Origin: SXOA01 sp964444865
GTDB lineage: Bacteria; Planctomycetota; Planctomycetia; Pirellulales; Pirellulaceae
DNA length: 64,000 nt
Assembly: GCA_964444865.1 (NCBI GenBank)
Contig: CAYUJE010000001.1
Location: 1 to 64,000, forward strand
Reading direction: 5' to 3'
The position numbers and the translations under genes were made by a program. Below are positions 51,243-59,582 of the stretch, piece after piece. The first letter of the stretch is position 1; the number at the start of each line of letters is the position of its first letter. The notes under the pieces were generated by a model. That model ran no database searches and was not told where the DNA came from. It saw only the letters and a program-made list of their open reading frames with translations.

Positions 51243-52561
51243 GCAGCTTTGCTCCGGAGGGGCTGCTTGAGTTCAATCTGAGATCCGCCGCTGCCAACGC
51301 GGGCACTCAGCAGATGAATGGCGGCGGAGAGGCTCATCACCGTCTCCTCAAAATGCTGCGAGCCGGCCAGAGCCGACAGGTTCTTATTGAGTGCCGATTC
51401 GAGCTGCACCACGTCGCCGGCGGCCTTGATGGCCTGCGCCATCAATTCCCCCTGGCGAACCAGTTCTTGCTGCTGCGCATGCAGCAGGCGCGCGTTTTCC
51501 GTGAGCGCCATCTGCCACTGTTCCCAGCGGGCGGCATATTTTTCTCCCGCCGCCGCTTCCACTTGCGCCAGATGATTGGCGTGATGGGCCAGTGATTTAT
51601 CGAGCGATGCCGTCAGCATCGACTGCATTTGCTCGGTCGTTCCCTTGGTCAGATCCTTCCAATGGTCATGAGCCGCGGCAATGGTGTTTTGCCAAAGTTC
51701 CGCCTGTCGTTTGACCAGCAATTCCGTGGACTGCACCACCGCCTGGCTCATCCGCTGAATCTGGGCGACTTGCGGATCGCTACTGGTGACGGTGTTGGCA
51801 AACCGGCCTAGCAACTCCTGCGAAGTCAGATGGTCCACGTTCGACAGCAGTTGCACTTCCATCCGGTCAATCATGAACTGGATAAACATCAGCACCATCG
51901 AAAAGCAAAGGGCAATCGCCGTCGTATCGAACGCGACATACAGCCCGCTCAGCAGCCCTTTCATCGCCCCGCTTAGATTCCCCATATCCTGCTTGGCCAG
52001 GTCGCCCAGAGCATCCGTGATGCCGACGACCGTTCCCAAAAAGCCGAGCATCGGCGTGGCCCAGATAATAATCCGCACCAGGGCATAGCTATCCTGCTGG
52101 CGAGAGGCATCCATGTCGGAAAGGTACTTCAGCTCTTCGTCCAGCCCTTCGGCTGTTCCCTTTCGCTCCACCGTCTCCAGGGCGTCGGTCAATCGTTTGC
52201 CGAGGTACGACGTTTTCACTCTCCCTGGCAAGCCAGCCAGCAGGTCGAGCAGCTCGCCGCACTTGCTCACCGGCTGATTGGCCTGGAACTCGCCGAGCGA
52301 AATGCTGCTGGTGGCACTGCTTTGCGAAATGACGTCCATCAATTTGAGAACGAGGGCGACCAGGCCAATGAAGAACAAGGTCGTTTCGACCATGTTGATC
52401 GGATGGCCGCCGAAATAACGATGCACCAGCGGAATGTCGAGTGGCCCGCGATACATCAAGGCATAAAAGCCGACCGCCAGCCCGCCGCCGACCACGAGCG
52501 GCCAGCCCAGGCTCCCCAAAATTGTCCACAGGGAAGTTGTCTGCGTCGAAGGTTTGGACAT
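51239..52561 (-). CDS. MotA/TolQ/ExbB family channel protein with C-terminal coiled coil
   Basis: 440 aa with GGAGG before the ATG. Membrane spans at about 12-33, 57-75, 157-178 and 198-226. The third and fourth show the family pattern (MLGFLGTVVGITDALGDL; GLLSGLYVAFDTTAIALCFS, the TolQ/ExbB pore helix). Residues 240-430 are a long helical, coiled-coil-prone tail not present in ExbB or TolQ. It should form the proton-conducting ring. First gene of a three-gene operon with two ExbD-like partners. Confidence 0.9.
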   Translation of the reverse strand: MSKPSTQTTSLWTILGSLGWPLVVGGGLAVGFYALMYRGPLDIPLVHRYFGGHPINMVETTLFFIGLVALVLKLMDVISQSSATSSISLGEFQANQPVSKCGELLDLLAGLPGRVKTSYLGKRLTDALETVERKGTAEGLDEELKYLSDMDASRQQDSYALVRIIIWATPMLGFLGTVVGITDALGDLAKQDMGNLSGAMKGLLSGLYVAFDTTAIALCFSMVLMFIQFMIDRMEVQLLSNVDHLTSQELLGRFANTVTSSDPQVAQIQRMSQAVVQSTELLVKRQAELWQNTIAAAHDHWKDLTKGTTEQMQSMLTASLDKSLAHHANHLAQVEAAAGEKYAARWEQWQMALTENARLLHAQQQELVRQGELMAQAIKAAGDVVQLESALNKNLSALAGSQHFEETVMSLSAAIHLLSARVGSGGSQIELKQPLRSKAA

Positions 52562-52594
52562 GTCTGTCCTCCGGAATAATGCTTGTACTGGGTG

Positions 52595-52621
52595 CCACGC
52601 CCACGGCTTTGCGTGGGCGTG
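52595..52621. repeat. Dispersed palindromic repeat, family C (single copy)
   Basis: CACGCCCACG at 52596-52605 and CGTGGGCGTG at 52612-52621 around GCTTTG. Same unit as in 24206-24277. Lies 35 bp upstream of the channel gene start. The remaining 52622-52920 stretch shows no gene. Confidence 0.85.
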
Positions 52622-52920
52622 CGCGCGAAATGGCCGACCTTGAAGCTGCGTGCTTTACCAAACGGCGGGCGGGGAGCCAAGCCCATTGCCCCTGCGACCT
52701 TCATAATCGGCAAAGATTGCCAAAGGAAAGAGGCAAATGCTGCCGATGTATCTTTTGTCACCAAGCCACTTTGCAAACTGGCTCCTGACACCCATACACA
52801 GAGTTGGATCATCCCGGGGGGGAATGATTGTCCGGGCACTTCGCCAAGAAGTGACCCGGACTTTCTTTTGCTAGCGTGGCAAAGTGACAGACTTGTCTTT
52901 CGCACAACTGCCAGCAGCTA

Positions 52921-54315
52921 TCACTTCTTCTTCCGTCGCTTGAACTCCTCCCGAAAGCTCCGCTTGGGGAACGGCGGCAGGTCCCGTTGTTTGCCCCATT
53001 TGTTAAACGGGTTGTAGATGAGGAACCGCGGCGTCCAGCGGCCGCAGAAGCGGGCGACTTTGCCGGCGAGCGTGTAGAGCCAGGTTCGGCGGAAGACGAA
53101 GCTGGCAAACTGCATCGAGAATCGCTTGGTGAAGGCGAGGTGGCCGTGGGCGGCGATTTCCCGCCGCCAGGTGAGCAGCTGGTGATGGATGTCGATCTTC
53201 ACCGGGCAGACGTCGGTGCACGAGCCGCACAGGCTGCACGCACTCGGCAGCGAAGCGTAAGCCTTTTCGTCGCGGGCGGGGGCCAGGATGCTGCCGATGG
53301 GTCCGGGGACGGTGCTTTCGTAGCTGTAGCCGCCGCTGCGGCGATAGACCGGGCAGGTGTTCATGCAGGCCCCGCAGCGGATGCAGTTGAGCGAGCGGCG
53401 AAAATCGTCGCTCCCCAAGATCTTGCTCCGGCCATTATCGACCAGCACGATGTGCAGCTCGCCCCCTTCACGCGGGCCATGAAAATGCGACGAGTACGTC
53501 GTAATGGGCTGGCCGGTGGCGGAGCGGGCGAGCAGCCGCAGAAAGACGCCGAGGTCCTTCACGCGCGGAATCAGCTTCTCAATCCCCATGCAAGCAATGT
53601 GCAGTTTCGGCAGCGAGACGCCAAGGTCCGCGTTCCCTTCGTTGGTGCAAATCACAAAGCCGCCGGTCTCCGCCACGGCAAAGTTGACGCCGGTCAGTCC
53701 CGCGTCCGCCTGCATGAATTTATCCCGCAGATGTTGGCGAGCGACTTCCGCCAAATACTGCGGATCGGTGGCCCCTTTTTCAGTTCCCAGATGCTCGTGG
53801 AAGAGCTGTCCCACGTCCTCCTTCTTCATGTGAATGGCCGGCAGCACGATGTGGCTCGGCGGCTTATTGTCGAGCTGCACGATCCGCTCGCCGAGGTCGG
53901 TATCAACGACTTCAATCCCGTGCCGCTCCAAAAACGGATTGAGATGACACTCCTCGGTCAGCATCGACTTGCTCTTCACGAGCCGTTTGACGCTGTGCCC
54001 TTGCAGAATCGAAAGCACAATCTCATTGTGCTCGGCGGCATCCTTGGCCCAGTGGACCTTGGCCCCCAGCTTCGTCGCCTGGGCCTCAAACTGCTCCAGC
54101 AAATCGGCCAGGCGGTAGAGTGTGTGAGCCTTGATCTGCGAGGCACACTCGCGAAGCGTCTCCCACTCCGGCAGCGACTGGGCCATTTTGTCGCGCTTGG
54201 CCCGAACGAACCACAGCGTGTTGTCGTGCCAGCGAGCCCGCTCTTTGTCCTTGATGAACTCCGCGGCCCGAGCGGGATGATCGACCTTCTTCTGCTTCGT
54301 GGCGACTTCGCTCAT
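52921..54315 (-). CDS. lutB: LutB-type iron-sulfur lactate utilization protein
   Basis: 464 aa. N-terminal LUD domain (about 60-290; VKSKSMLTEECHLNPFL, NFAVAETGGFVICTNEGNAD). Two 4Fe-4S motifs, CIRCGACMNTCP at 311-322 and CSLCGSCTDVCP at 360-371, then a helical C-terminus. With LutA it forms part of the L-lactate oxidation system of Bacillus-type LutABC; LutC is not present next door. Starts within the ATGA overlap with lutA. Confidence 0.93.
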   Translation of the reverse strand: MSEVATKQKKVDHPARAAEFIKDKERARWHDNTLWFVRAKRDKMAQSLPEWETLRECASQIKAHTLYRLADLLEQFEAQATKLGAKVHWAKDAAEHNEIVLSILQGHSVKRLVKSKSMLTEECHLNPFLERHGIEVVDTDLGERIVQLDNKPPSHIVLPAIHMKKEDVGQLFHEHLGTEKGATDPQYLAEVARQHLRDKFMQADAGLTGVNFAVAETGGFVICTNEGNADLGVSLPKLHIACMGIEKLIPRVKDLGVFLRLLARSATGQPITTYSSHFHGPREGGELHIVLVDNGRSKILGSDDFRRSLNCIRCGACMNTCPVYRRSGGYSYESTVPGPIGSILAPARDEKAYASLPSACSLCGSCTDVCPVKIDIHHQLLTWRREIAAHGHLAFTKRFSMQFASFVFRRTWLYTLAGKVARFCGRWTPRFLIYNPFNKWGKQRDLPPFPKRSFREEFKRRKKK

Positions 54316-55061
54316 ACCGGCCTCCCCGCCAAAATCTCGGCGATGTGCATCACGCGGATCGGCTTCTTCCGCCGGCGGATGAGCCCTTCCAAATGCATCA
54401 GGCAGGACATGTCGTTGGCCGTCAGCACCTGCGTTCCCGCTTGCTCATGGTCGTGGATGCGGTCCTCTCCCATCATGCAGGAGACCGCCTCTTCATTCAC
54501 CGCGAACGTCCCCCCAAAGCCGCAGCACTCATCGGGGCGGGCCAGCTTGACGAGCTCAATCCCTTCCAGCCCTTTCAAAAGCTGCTCCGCCTTGCCGAAC
54601 GATTTCCCCATCACTTCGCTGGAACTCGCCAGTCGCAGCTCCCGCAGGCCGTGGCAACTTTGATGCAGGCCGACTCGGTGAGGAAACCGGCCGTCGATCT
54701 TATCCAGCTTCAGCACGTCCGTCAGAAACTCCGTCAGCTCAAATGTCTTCTTCCGCAGGGCCTCGTAATCGGCCCGGCCGTGGAAGTACTCTTCGTAATG
54801 ATGCCGCACCATCGCCACGCAACTGCCGCTGGGGGCGACGACGTATTCATAGGGAGCAAAGACCTGCAAGAACTTCTCCGCCAGCGGCTGGGCCTGCTCG
54901 GTGCAGCCCGTGTTCGCCATCGGCTGGCCGCAGCAGGTCTGGGCGGTGGGAAATTCCACGTTCACCCCGCATTGCTCCAGCAGCTCCACCGTGGCCATGC
55001 CGACGTGCGGATAGAGCTGATCGACGTAACAGGGGATGAAAAGTCCGACGGTGGGCATCAT
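54312..55061 (-). CDS. lutA: LutA-type (Fe-S)-binding oxidoreductase
   Basis: 249 aa from the first of two adjacent ATGs at 55061. Two CCG domains: TAQTCCGQPMANTGC near residue 40 and RPDECCGFGGTFAV near 180. These cysteine-rich domains bind a non-cubane or 4Fe-4S cluster and an adjacent quinone or flavin partner. Homologous to LutA/YkgE. The start codon abuts a family A palindrome, so no separate ribosome site is visible. Overlaps lutB by 4 bp. Confidence 0.92.
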   Translation of the reverse strand: MMPTVGLFIPCYVDQLYPHVGMATVELLEQCGVNVEFPTAQTCCGQPMANTGCTEQAQPLAEKFLQVFAPYEYVVAPSGSCVAMVRHHYEEYFHGRADYEALRKKTFELTEFLTDVLKLDKIDGRFPHRVGLHQSCHGLRELRLASSSEVMGKSFGKAEQLLKGLEGIELVKLARPDECCGFGGTFAVNEEAVSCMMGEDRIHDHEQAGTQVLTANDMSCLMHLEGLIRRRKKPIRVMHIAEILAGRPV

Positions 55062-55110
55062 AGTTGTCCGCTCGCTCCGCATAGTAGGCCGCTCACTCCG
55101 TGAGCGGACA
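55062..55110. repeat. Dispersed palindromic repeat, family A (1.5 copies)
   Basis: TAGTTGTCCGCTCGCTCCGC is followed by TAGTAG and CCGCTCACTCCGTGAGCGGACA (55089-55110). Directly upstream of lutA, whose ATG shares the repeat edge. Same unit as 37437 and 58867. Confidence 0.85.
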
Positions 55111-56229
55111 GTTCCCGTTGTGGGTGAATAAGATGATACCTCTCCTCGCCTCCGCCATCACGGTCCCGAGGGGTCTGTGGTGAAAATCCCCCGCCGTCTC
55201 ACGCCATAACCCATTTCCTCAAAATCACTTACGACGAATCGGTTCCCAGGTTTTTCACCACCCTCCTCACAAGTGGGGATCCACACTAGCCCGACGCGCA
55301 AGCGAGGGAATTGGACGTCGCACCGGTGCAAAACGCATTTCCCTCGCTTGCGCGTCGGGTTGGTGTCGAAACACTGCAACGCAGGGTAAACCACTGGAGC
55401 GATTCATCTTATTCACTTGATTTTTCACGGCCGCCCTCCATTTCGCAACCTCTTTCCGTATATCGCTTTACGTCGATATTCATGATTCCTTTTCGTCTTA
55501 ATCCGGCCATTCTTGATTCATAACTTCTGGTGTCTAGTCGCATAAGTCCTTATCTTCATTACCTTTCCGCACAGCCAAGGCCCTGAAACACTCACGGCAA
55601 CCGGCCGCGCGATAAGCTCTTTTTTGTTTCGCTTTCTCCTCCTCGCTTGCCGTAACTCTCTTGCCTTCCACAACTTGCAACTCCCCAGACCTTGATTCAT
55701 GTCTCAGGGCGATAAGCCGTGATCAGCAGCGATCACCTCCTGCCGTCCCCATGGGCAACGACGTACGCCGAGCACAACTCCGCGCGCATCGCACCCCATC
55801 CTTAAGATGCGCGAGAAGACTCTTTTGTTCACTATACACAAAAGAATCTTTTTCGCTTGGCGCGGGTGTTGGGGGTGCCACTGGCAGGCAAAGGGCGTCG
55901 AGGACTCATCCCGGCGAACACACGTTGCCGCCCTTTGACAGCCAGTGCGGATGGGCGAAAAGACGCCCCATCGCCGATGGTTTCCAGGTAAAGTCGCTCC
56001 ACTCGGACGCTGCACTGGCTGACGAGCCGATGGTGAACTTGCACAAATAGCAATATCTTTCGTCGGCTCATCTGCCAGCGCCACCCTACCGCAACCTCCC
56101 GCCCGAATCTGTTGACAGCCGCACACTGAGAGGGAGACAATTGACGAAGTTCAGAAGCCGGATAGGCTGACCCTGTGCAGCTTGCTATCCAGATACGCTG
56201 ACCGATTAGGCTGGTCGGTCTAATAATTG
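55111..56229. other. Gene-free, hairpin-rich spacer
   Basis: About 1.1 kb with no supportable gene: open frames on both strands lack family motifs, ribosome sites and codon bias. It holds the 21-bp inverted repeat listed at 55288-55361 and two imperfect hairpins that share outer arms: 55879-55897 with 55929-55947, and 56012-56030 with 56063-56081, both opening with CACTGGC and closing with GCCAG. The right end (56229) is the left boundary of the integron cassettes. Confidence 0.65.
55288..55361. repeat. 21-bp perfect inverted repeat, family D
   Basis: CCCGACGCGCAAGCGAGGGA at 55290-55309 pairs with its exact complement at 55340-55359, with a further A/T pair inside. This GACGCGCAAGCGAGGG unit is of a type seen dispersed in planctomycete genomes (recollection, not checked). 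Single pair in this window. Confidence 0.85.
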
Positions 56230-56245
56230 TTATCCGCTGAAGGTG

Positions 56246-56749
56246 ATGCCAGCCGTGTCTGTCGAACTGAAGAAACTGGAGTGTGTCAAACAGAATGTCG
56301 GAACGAACTTCCCTCGCCGCCCGCTCTCGGAACTTGAGCTACTCGACCACATTCACGGCTGCATTGTGCTGCAGCCCGACCATGGGACGCCCTTCCATAG
56401 TTTTGGTTACTGGGACGCAAACGATGCGTGCCTTGGACAGTGGTTGACTGTATTCACCAGAATTCAGCAGCGTATCGACGCAGGCGGTGATTTCGTTTAT
56501 GAATTCCCCTATCCCGATCAGGGGGATCCACGGCTTGAATTCATTTTTGCGGGTGACACCGCAACGATTCGGACAACCTATTACACGGACGATAACTGGA
56601 CTGAAATTGAAGAGTCTTCTGAGCAATCAACGACGCGTCTGGAACTTGAGAAACTCGTTCGTGACGCATTGAGAATGATCCGGCAGACAGTTGTGGAGGC
56701 CAGCCCAATCGTGGGACTCGCCTGGCTCGAACGCAATCGTCGCGGATAA
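56246..56749 (+). CDS. Cassette 1 protein, unknown function
   Basis: 167 aa from the ATG at 56246; a GTG at 56243 or 56255 is also possible. It begins 16 bp after the cassette boundary, and its TAA lies inside the R'' arm of attC1, as is common for integron cassettes. Soluble, acidic, with no signal peptide. DFVYEFPYPDQGDPRLEFIF and the aromatic TIRTTYYTDDNW are notable. No family recognised. Confidence 0.75.
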   Translation: MPAVSVELKKLECVKQNVGTNFPRRPLSELELLDHIHGCIVLQPDHGTPFHSFGYWDANDACLGQWLTVFTRIQQRIDAGGDFVYEFPYPDQGDPRLEFIFAGDTATIRTTYYTDDNWTEIEESSEQSTTRLELEKLVRDALRMIRQTVVEASPIVGLAWLERNRRG

Positions 56750-56841
56750 CAAATCGTTGCACTTGACCGGGCCGGCATGACGGTTTTTCGAGACATCACG
56801 TTCCTTGCAGCTGGCCCGGCAAGTGAACGTAGTCGTTATGT
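56745..56841 (+). other. attC site 1
   Basis: Left arm 56745-56776 folds with right arm 56810-56841 around a 33-nt loop. The arms pair through GGATAAC, CACTTG and CCGGGCCGGC with unpaired extra bases on one arm, the hallmark of attC. The crossover GTT is at 56835-56837. Confidence 0.85.
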
Positions 56842-56854
56842 GCCAATATCGAAC

Positions 56855-57322
56855 ATGAAGCCGCTGACCAAACGACAGTTCGACAGGCTTGCGCGCGAGT
56901 TGTTTGGCGGCGTTTTGAATCCACACGGTTTCACCTGCGACGATTCCAAACGATGCACTTTTGTGCGATGCGTCAACGATGACGTGTTTCATATCATCTT
57001 GCCCGATCCCGGAACACGTTGTGCTTGGTACGACATCAATGTCTTCCCTACTTCGCCGCGTTTCCACGACGACTTCGACGACAGATTCCCTGACGATCTT
57101 GGGTTCACCCTCGATTCTTGGTCGAAACTCAGCGAAACAGCGGGAATCGGCTTGGATCAACAGCAATTCAACTGCAAATACGAATCAAATATGCGAAATC
57201 GCTTCGAGAAAATGGTGGTTGGATTGCTGGAAAATGTGGCCATTCCGTTTTTGGATACAATACAGACTTACGAGGACATCCTTCCTCATTTGCGTGGACC
57301 GTTTACTCGATTCAAAGACGGC

Positions 57323-57328
<6 letters not shown>
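56855..57328 (+). CDS. Cassette 2 protein, DUF4304-like
   Basis: 157 aa from the ATG at 56855. An in-frame ATG at 56777 lies inside attC1 and is rejected. LTKRQFDRLARELFGGVLNP and HGFTCDDSKRCTFVR resemble DUF4304-type proteins, with FEKMVVGLLENVAIPFLD near the end. This assignment is tentative. The TAA stop lies in the R'' arm of attC2. Function unknown. Confidence 0.75.
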
Positions 57329-57412
<84 letters not shown>

Positions 57413-57433
57413 GGCTGAACCTTCCCGCTGGAA

Positions 57434-57838
57434 ATGAACATGATTGACCGCGTCGCAATGATGGAATCGATCATCGTCGCGTGTCCGAGATTCGCGTCAA
57501 CCTTTGACGCGTTCCTTGCTGAATGGGCCGACGAGACTGAATTACCGTATTACTTGGCGCTCGGAGATTTTTCGCGATACCTGATCCAACTCCTTGCGAA
57601 CGACGAGCGTGATGAACTCACCACGGCATTCAAGATGATCGAACGACTTCATGTTGACGGTGACAAATATGTTCGCGAAGCCGCCACGATCGGAATACTT
57701 GAAAACCTACAGAACTCGAAATTGCACGAACGAACTGACCCCGATCAATTCCTCGCTTTTCTCCGACCAGTTTCGCTGAAGTTTTGGCACAAAGTCACAG
57801 ACTTTTGGAAAAACGGTACAATCATTACGGATGACTGA
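57434..57838 (+). CDS. Cassette 3 protein, DUF7674 family
   Basis: 134 aa from the ATG at 57434; the ATG at 57440 fits the upstream GGAA better and would remove two residues. FDAFLAEWADETELPYYLAL, VDGDKYVREAATIGILENLQ and FLRPVSLKFWHKVTDFW match the DUF7674 family as recalled. This type of protein is sometimes suspected of an immunity-like role; there is no direct evidence here. Ends just before attC3. Confidence 0.85.
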   Translation: MNMIDRVAMMESIIVACPRFASTFDAFLAEWADETELPYYLALGDFSRYLIQLLANDERDELTTAFKMIERLHVDGDKYVREAATIGILENLQNSKLHERTDPDQFLAFLRPVSLKFWHKVTDFWKNGTIITDD

Positions 57839-57857
57839 CCGTCAAACGTAGCGCACG

Positions 57858-57952
57858 CCACCGAACCATCGCATGCACGGGAGCGGCGGTGGCCAGCGGA
57901 TTTTGAAAACAACGTCAACTCCCGCCGCCCCGTGATGCGGGACGTTGGGTGG
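57858..57952 (+). other. attC site 3
   Basis: Left arm 57858-57889 folds with 57922-57952. CCGCCGC, CCCGTG, ATGCG and GGTGG segments pair, with unpaired T and C on the left arm. R' is GTTGGGT (57944-57950), an exact match to the GTTRRRY consensus. No further cassette is recognisable up to 58146. Confidence 0.88.
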
Positions 57953-58146
57953 CAGAGGGCATTGGGCCGAGCGACTGCGCGCTACTCGTTGGCCATTTCG
58001 ACAGCCGTTCTACCGTTGAGTTTAGCGCTGCAGGCCGATCACAGACCCCGTTTGGGCTCTTTCCTCATCGCGGGCGCTGAATTTCACACGCGGCCACTTG
58101 GGAATAAATCCCCTCGCGGAAGGCTCTAAGAAACGGAGGAAACGCC

Positions 58147-58869
58147 ATGCCCGAGAGCGCCAAAAAGTCCGCAAGCACCCATCGGTGGCTCCGTCTTCGC
58201 CGCTGGCTGGGGCGGGCTGGGTTGGCCTTTGCCCTCTTTTGGCTGGTCTACGGCTGCTTTCTGCTGCTCGGCTTTATTCCGGTCAATCGCGGCTATCGGG
58301 TGCCGCCAGCGGAGGACCGGGTGCGGATTTTTATCCGCTCGAGCGATATTCATACCGATTTTGTCTTGCCGATCTCGACGCCGGAGGCCGATTGGGGTGA
58401 ATTGTTTCCCGCCCGCCAGTTTCGCGCCCCGCTGGGCAAGGCAAAATACGTCGCCATCGGCTGGGGCAGCCGCAGCTTTTATGTGGAGACGCCGACCTGG
58501 GGGGACCTGAAGATCAGCACGCTCTTCACGACACTATTCACCCCCAGCGAGTCGGTGTTGCATGCCGAGTATCTTGGAGAGGTGTCGCCCGGCCCCACCC
58601 TGCACGAAGTCCTCCTCTCGCGGCAACAATACGGGGAGCTCGCAGCCTTTGTGCGAGGCACCGTCGGCCAGACTGATGAAACCGGGGCCGCCGTGCTGGC
58701 AACCGACGTTTCGTACAGCGCTTACGACCGGTTCTATCTTTCCCGTGGCCGCTATCACCTGTTCAACACCTGCAATCAATGGACGGGGAGAGGACTGCAT
58801 CGAGCCGGCGTGCCCACGGGCATTTGGACGCCGCTGGTGGTGCATGTTCGTTGCCAGTTGCCAAACTAG
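58147..58869 (+). CDS. DUF2459 family membrane-anchored protein
   Basis: 240 aa with GGAGG ahead of the ATG. A membrane segment at about 25-46 is followed by a periplasmic domain: RSSDIHTDFVLPI, KYVAIGWGSRSFYVETPTW, DVSYSAYDRFYLSRG and FNTCNQWTGRGLHRAGV, which match DUF2459 (TIGR02117-type). The Cys near the end with preceding His/Asp suggests a papain-like thiol fold. Function unknown. The TAG stop is part of a family A palindrome. Confidence 0.92.
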   Translation: MPESAKKSASTHRWLRLRRWLGRAGLAFALFWLVYGCFLLLGFIPVNRGYRVPPAEDRVRIFIRSSDIHTDFVLPISTPEADWGELFPARQFRAPLGKAKYVAIGWGSRSFYVETPTWGDLKISTLFTTLFTPSESVLHAEYLGEVSPGPTLHEVLLSRQQYGELAAFVRGTVGQTDETGAAVLATDVSYSAYDRFYLSRGRYHLFNTCNQWTGRGLHRAGVPTGIWTPLVVHVRCQLPN

Positions 58870-58892
58870 TCCGCTCACTCCGTGACCGGACA
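58867..58892. repeat. Dispersed palindromic repeat, family A, overlapping a stop codon
   Basis: TAG followed by TCCGCTCACTCCGTGACCGGACA. The TAG ends the DUF2459 gene. One base (GACC instead of GAGC) breaks the palindrome. Same layout as grpE. Confidence 0.85.
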
Positions 58893-59064
58893 TACCTTCA
58901 CACGAAGCGTGGCGGCTCCCTTTAATGACGATTTTTTCGCTTTTTCGTCATCTGCCGCAAAAACTTCTCTTGACCCACCCTGAACCTTCCGATATTCAAC
59001 GATAACGCGCTTGCCCCGGGGTTTTGCCGCGGTTGTTCCTGTCCTTGTCGCAAGGAGGTGACCG

Positions 59065-59580
59065 ATGGCTACCCTTGTTTCTACGATCGGGTTGTTGGCA
59101 TGCCTTTGCGGTTCTTCGCCGCGAGAGGATGTGGCGAGCGAACAGGTTGACCTCATGGAGGTCAATCACTTCTACGACGACCAAGGTCGGCACGTCTTCG
59201 ACCAGGTGATTTTCTACGACTGGGCCGAAGGGCATGGCCGGCACATGGTCCGAGCCTGGCGGCTGGTGAAGAATCCCGCCCAACTCCCCCAGCGGAACTG
59301 GAAGGACGACAGCTACACCGCCCTGTGGTACGACAACGACGTGCTGCGGAAGGTGCAGGCCAAGTCGATGCGGGAATCCTGGACACAGTATGACCCCGAA
59401 CTGGCCGAGCGGGAGTATTTGCCCAAGGAGAGACGCAAGGAATTGCAGCAGTCCACAAGAATCGCTCGCAAAACGGAACCCTCCCCAACGCCGGTCACCG
59501 CCACCGCAACGAACACCGCTCCTCCCAGTCCCCGAGTGGCGGAGCAGACGAGCGGCTCGACCAGCTCGCGGCTGCGGTAG
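59065..59580 (+). CDS. Small exported protein of unknown function
   Basis: 171 aa; AAGGAGGTGA lies five bases before the ATG, a perfect ribosome site. The short hydrophobic N-terminus (residues 3-16, with a Cys pair) could be a signal or lipoprotein leader. The middle is conserved-looking (VNHFYDDQGRHVFDQVIFYD; SYTALWYDNDVLRKVQAK), and the C-terminal 45 residues are a Thr/Ser/Pro linker-like tail. No family recognised. Confidence 0.75.
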   Translation: MATLVSTIGLLACLCGSSPREDVASEQVDLMEVNHFYDDQGRHVFDQVIFYDWAEGHGRHMVRAWRLVKNPAQLPQRNWKDDSYTALWYDNDVLRKVQAKSMRESWTQYDPELAEREYLPKERRKELQQSTRIARKTEPSPTPVTATATNTAPPSPRVAEQTSGSTSSRLR

Positions 59581-59582
59581 CG

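Noticed and set aside
49161..52561. Zorya-type defence system (ZorA/ZorB with MotA/MotB-like proteins)
   Set aside because: No OmpA-like peptidoglycan-binding domain is seen in either partner and no ZorC/ZorD/ZorE-like helicase or nuclease gene is adjacent. The neighbours are metabolic genes.
55661..56140. Overlapping open frames on both strands in the spacer
   Set aside because: Low-complexity Arg/Pro/Ser-rich translations, no ribosome site, no recognisable motif, and they run through hairpin-forming sequence.
56777..56854. Upstream ATG for the cassette 2 gene at 56777
   Set aside because: It lies inside the loop and right arm of attC1 and before the crossover point. The ATG at 56855, 19 bp into the cassette, is the consistent start.
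57932..58129. Possible fourth cassette gene after attC3
   Set aside because: The open frame starts inside attC3, has no family signal, and no fourth attC with a complementary GCCACCCAAC arm is found downstream in the window.
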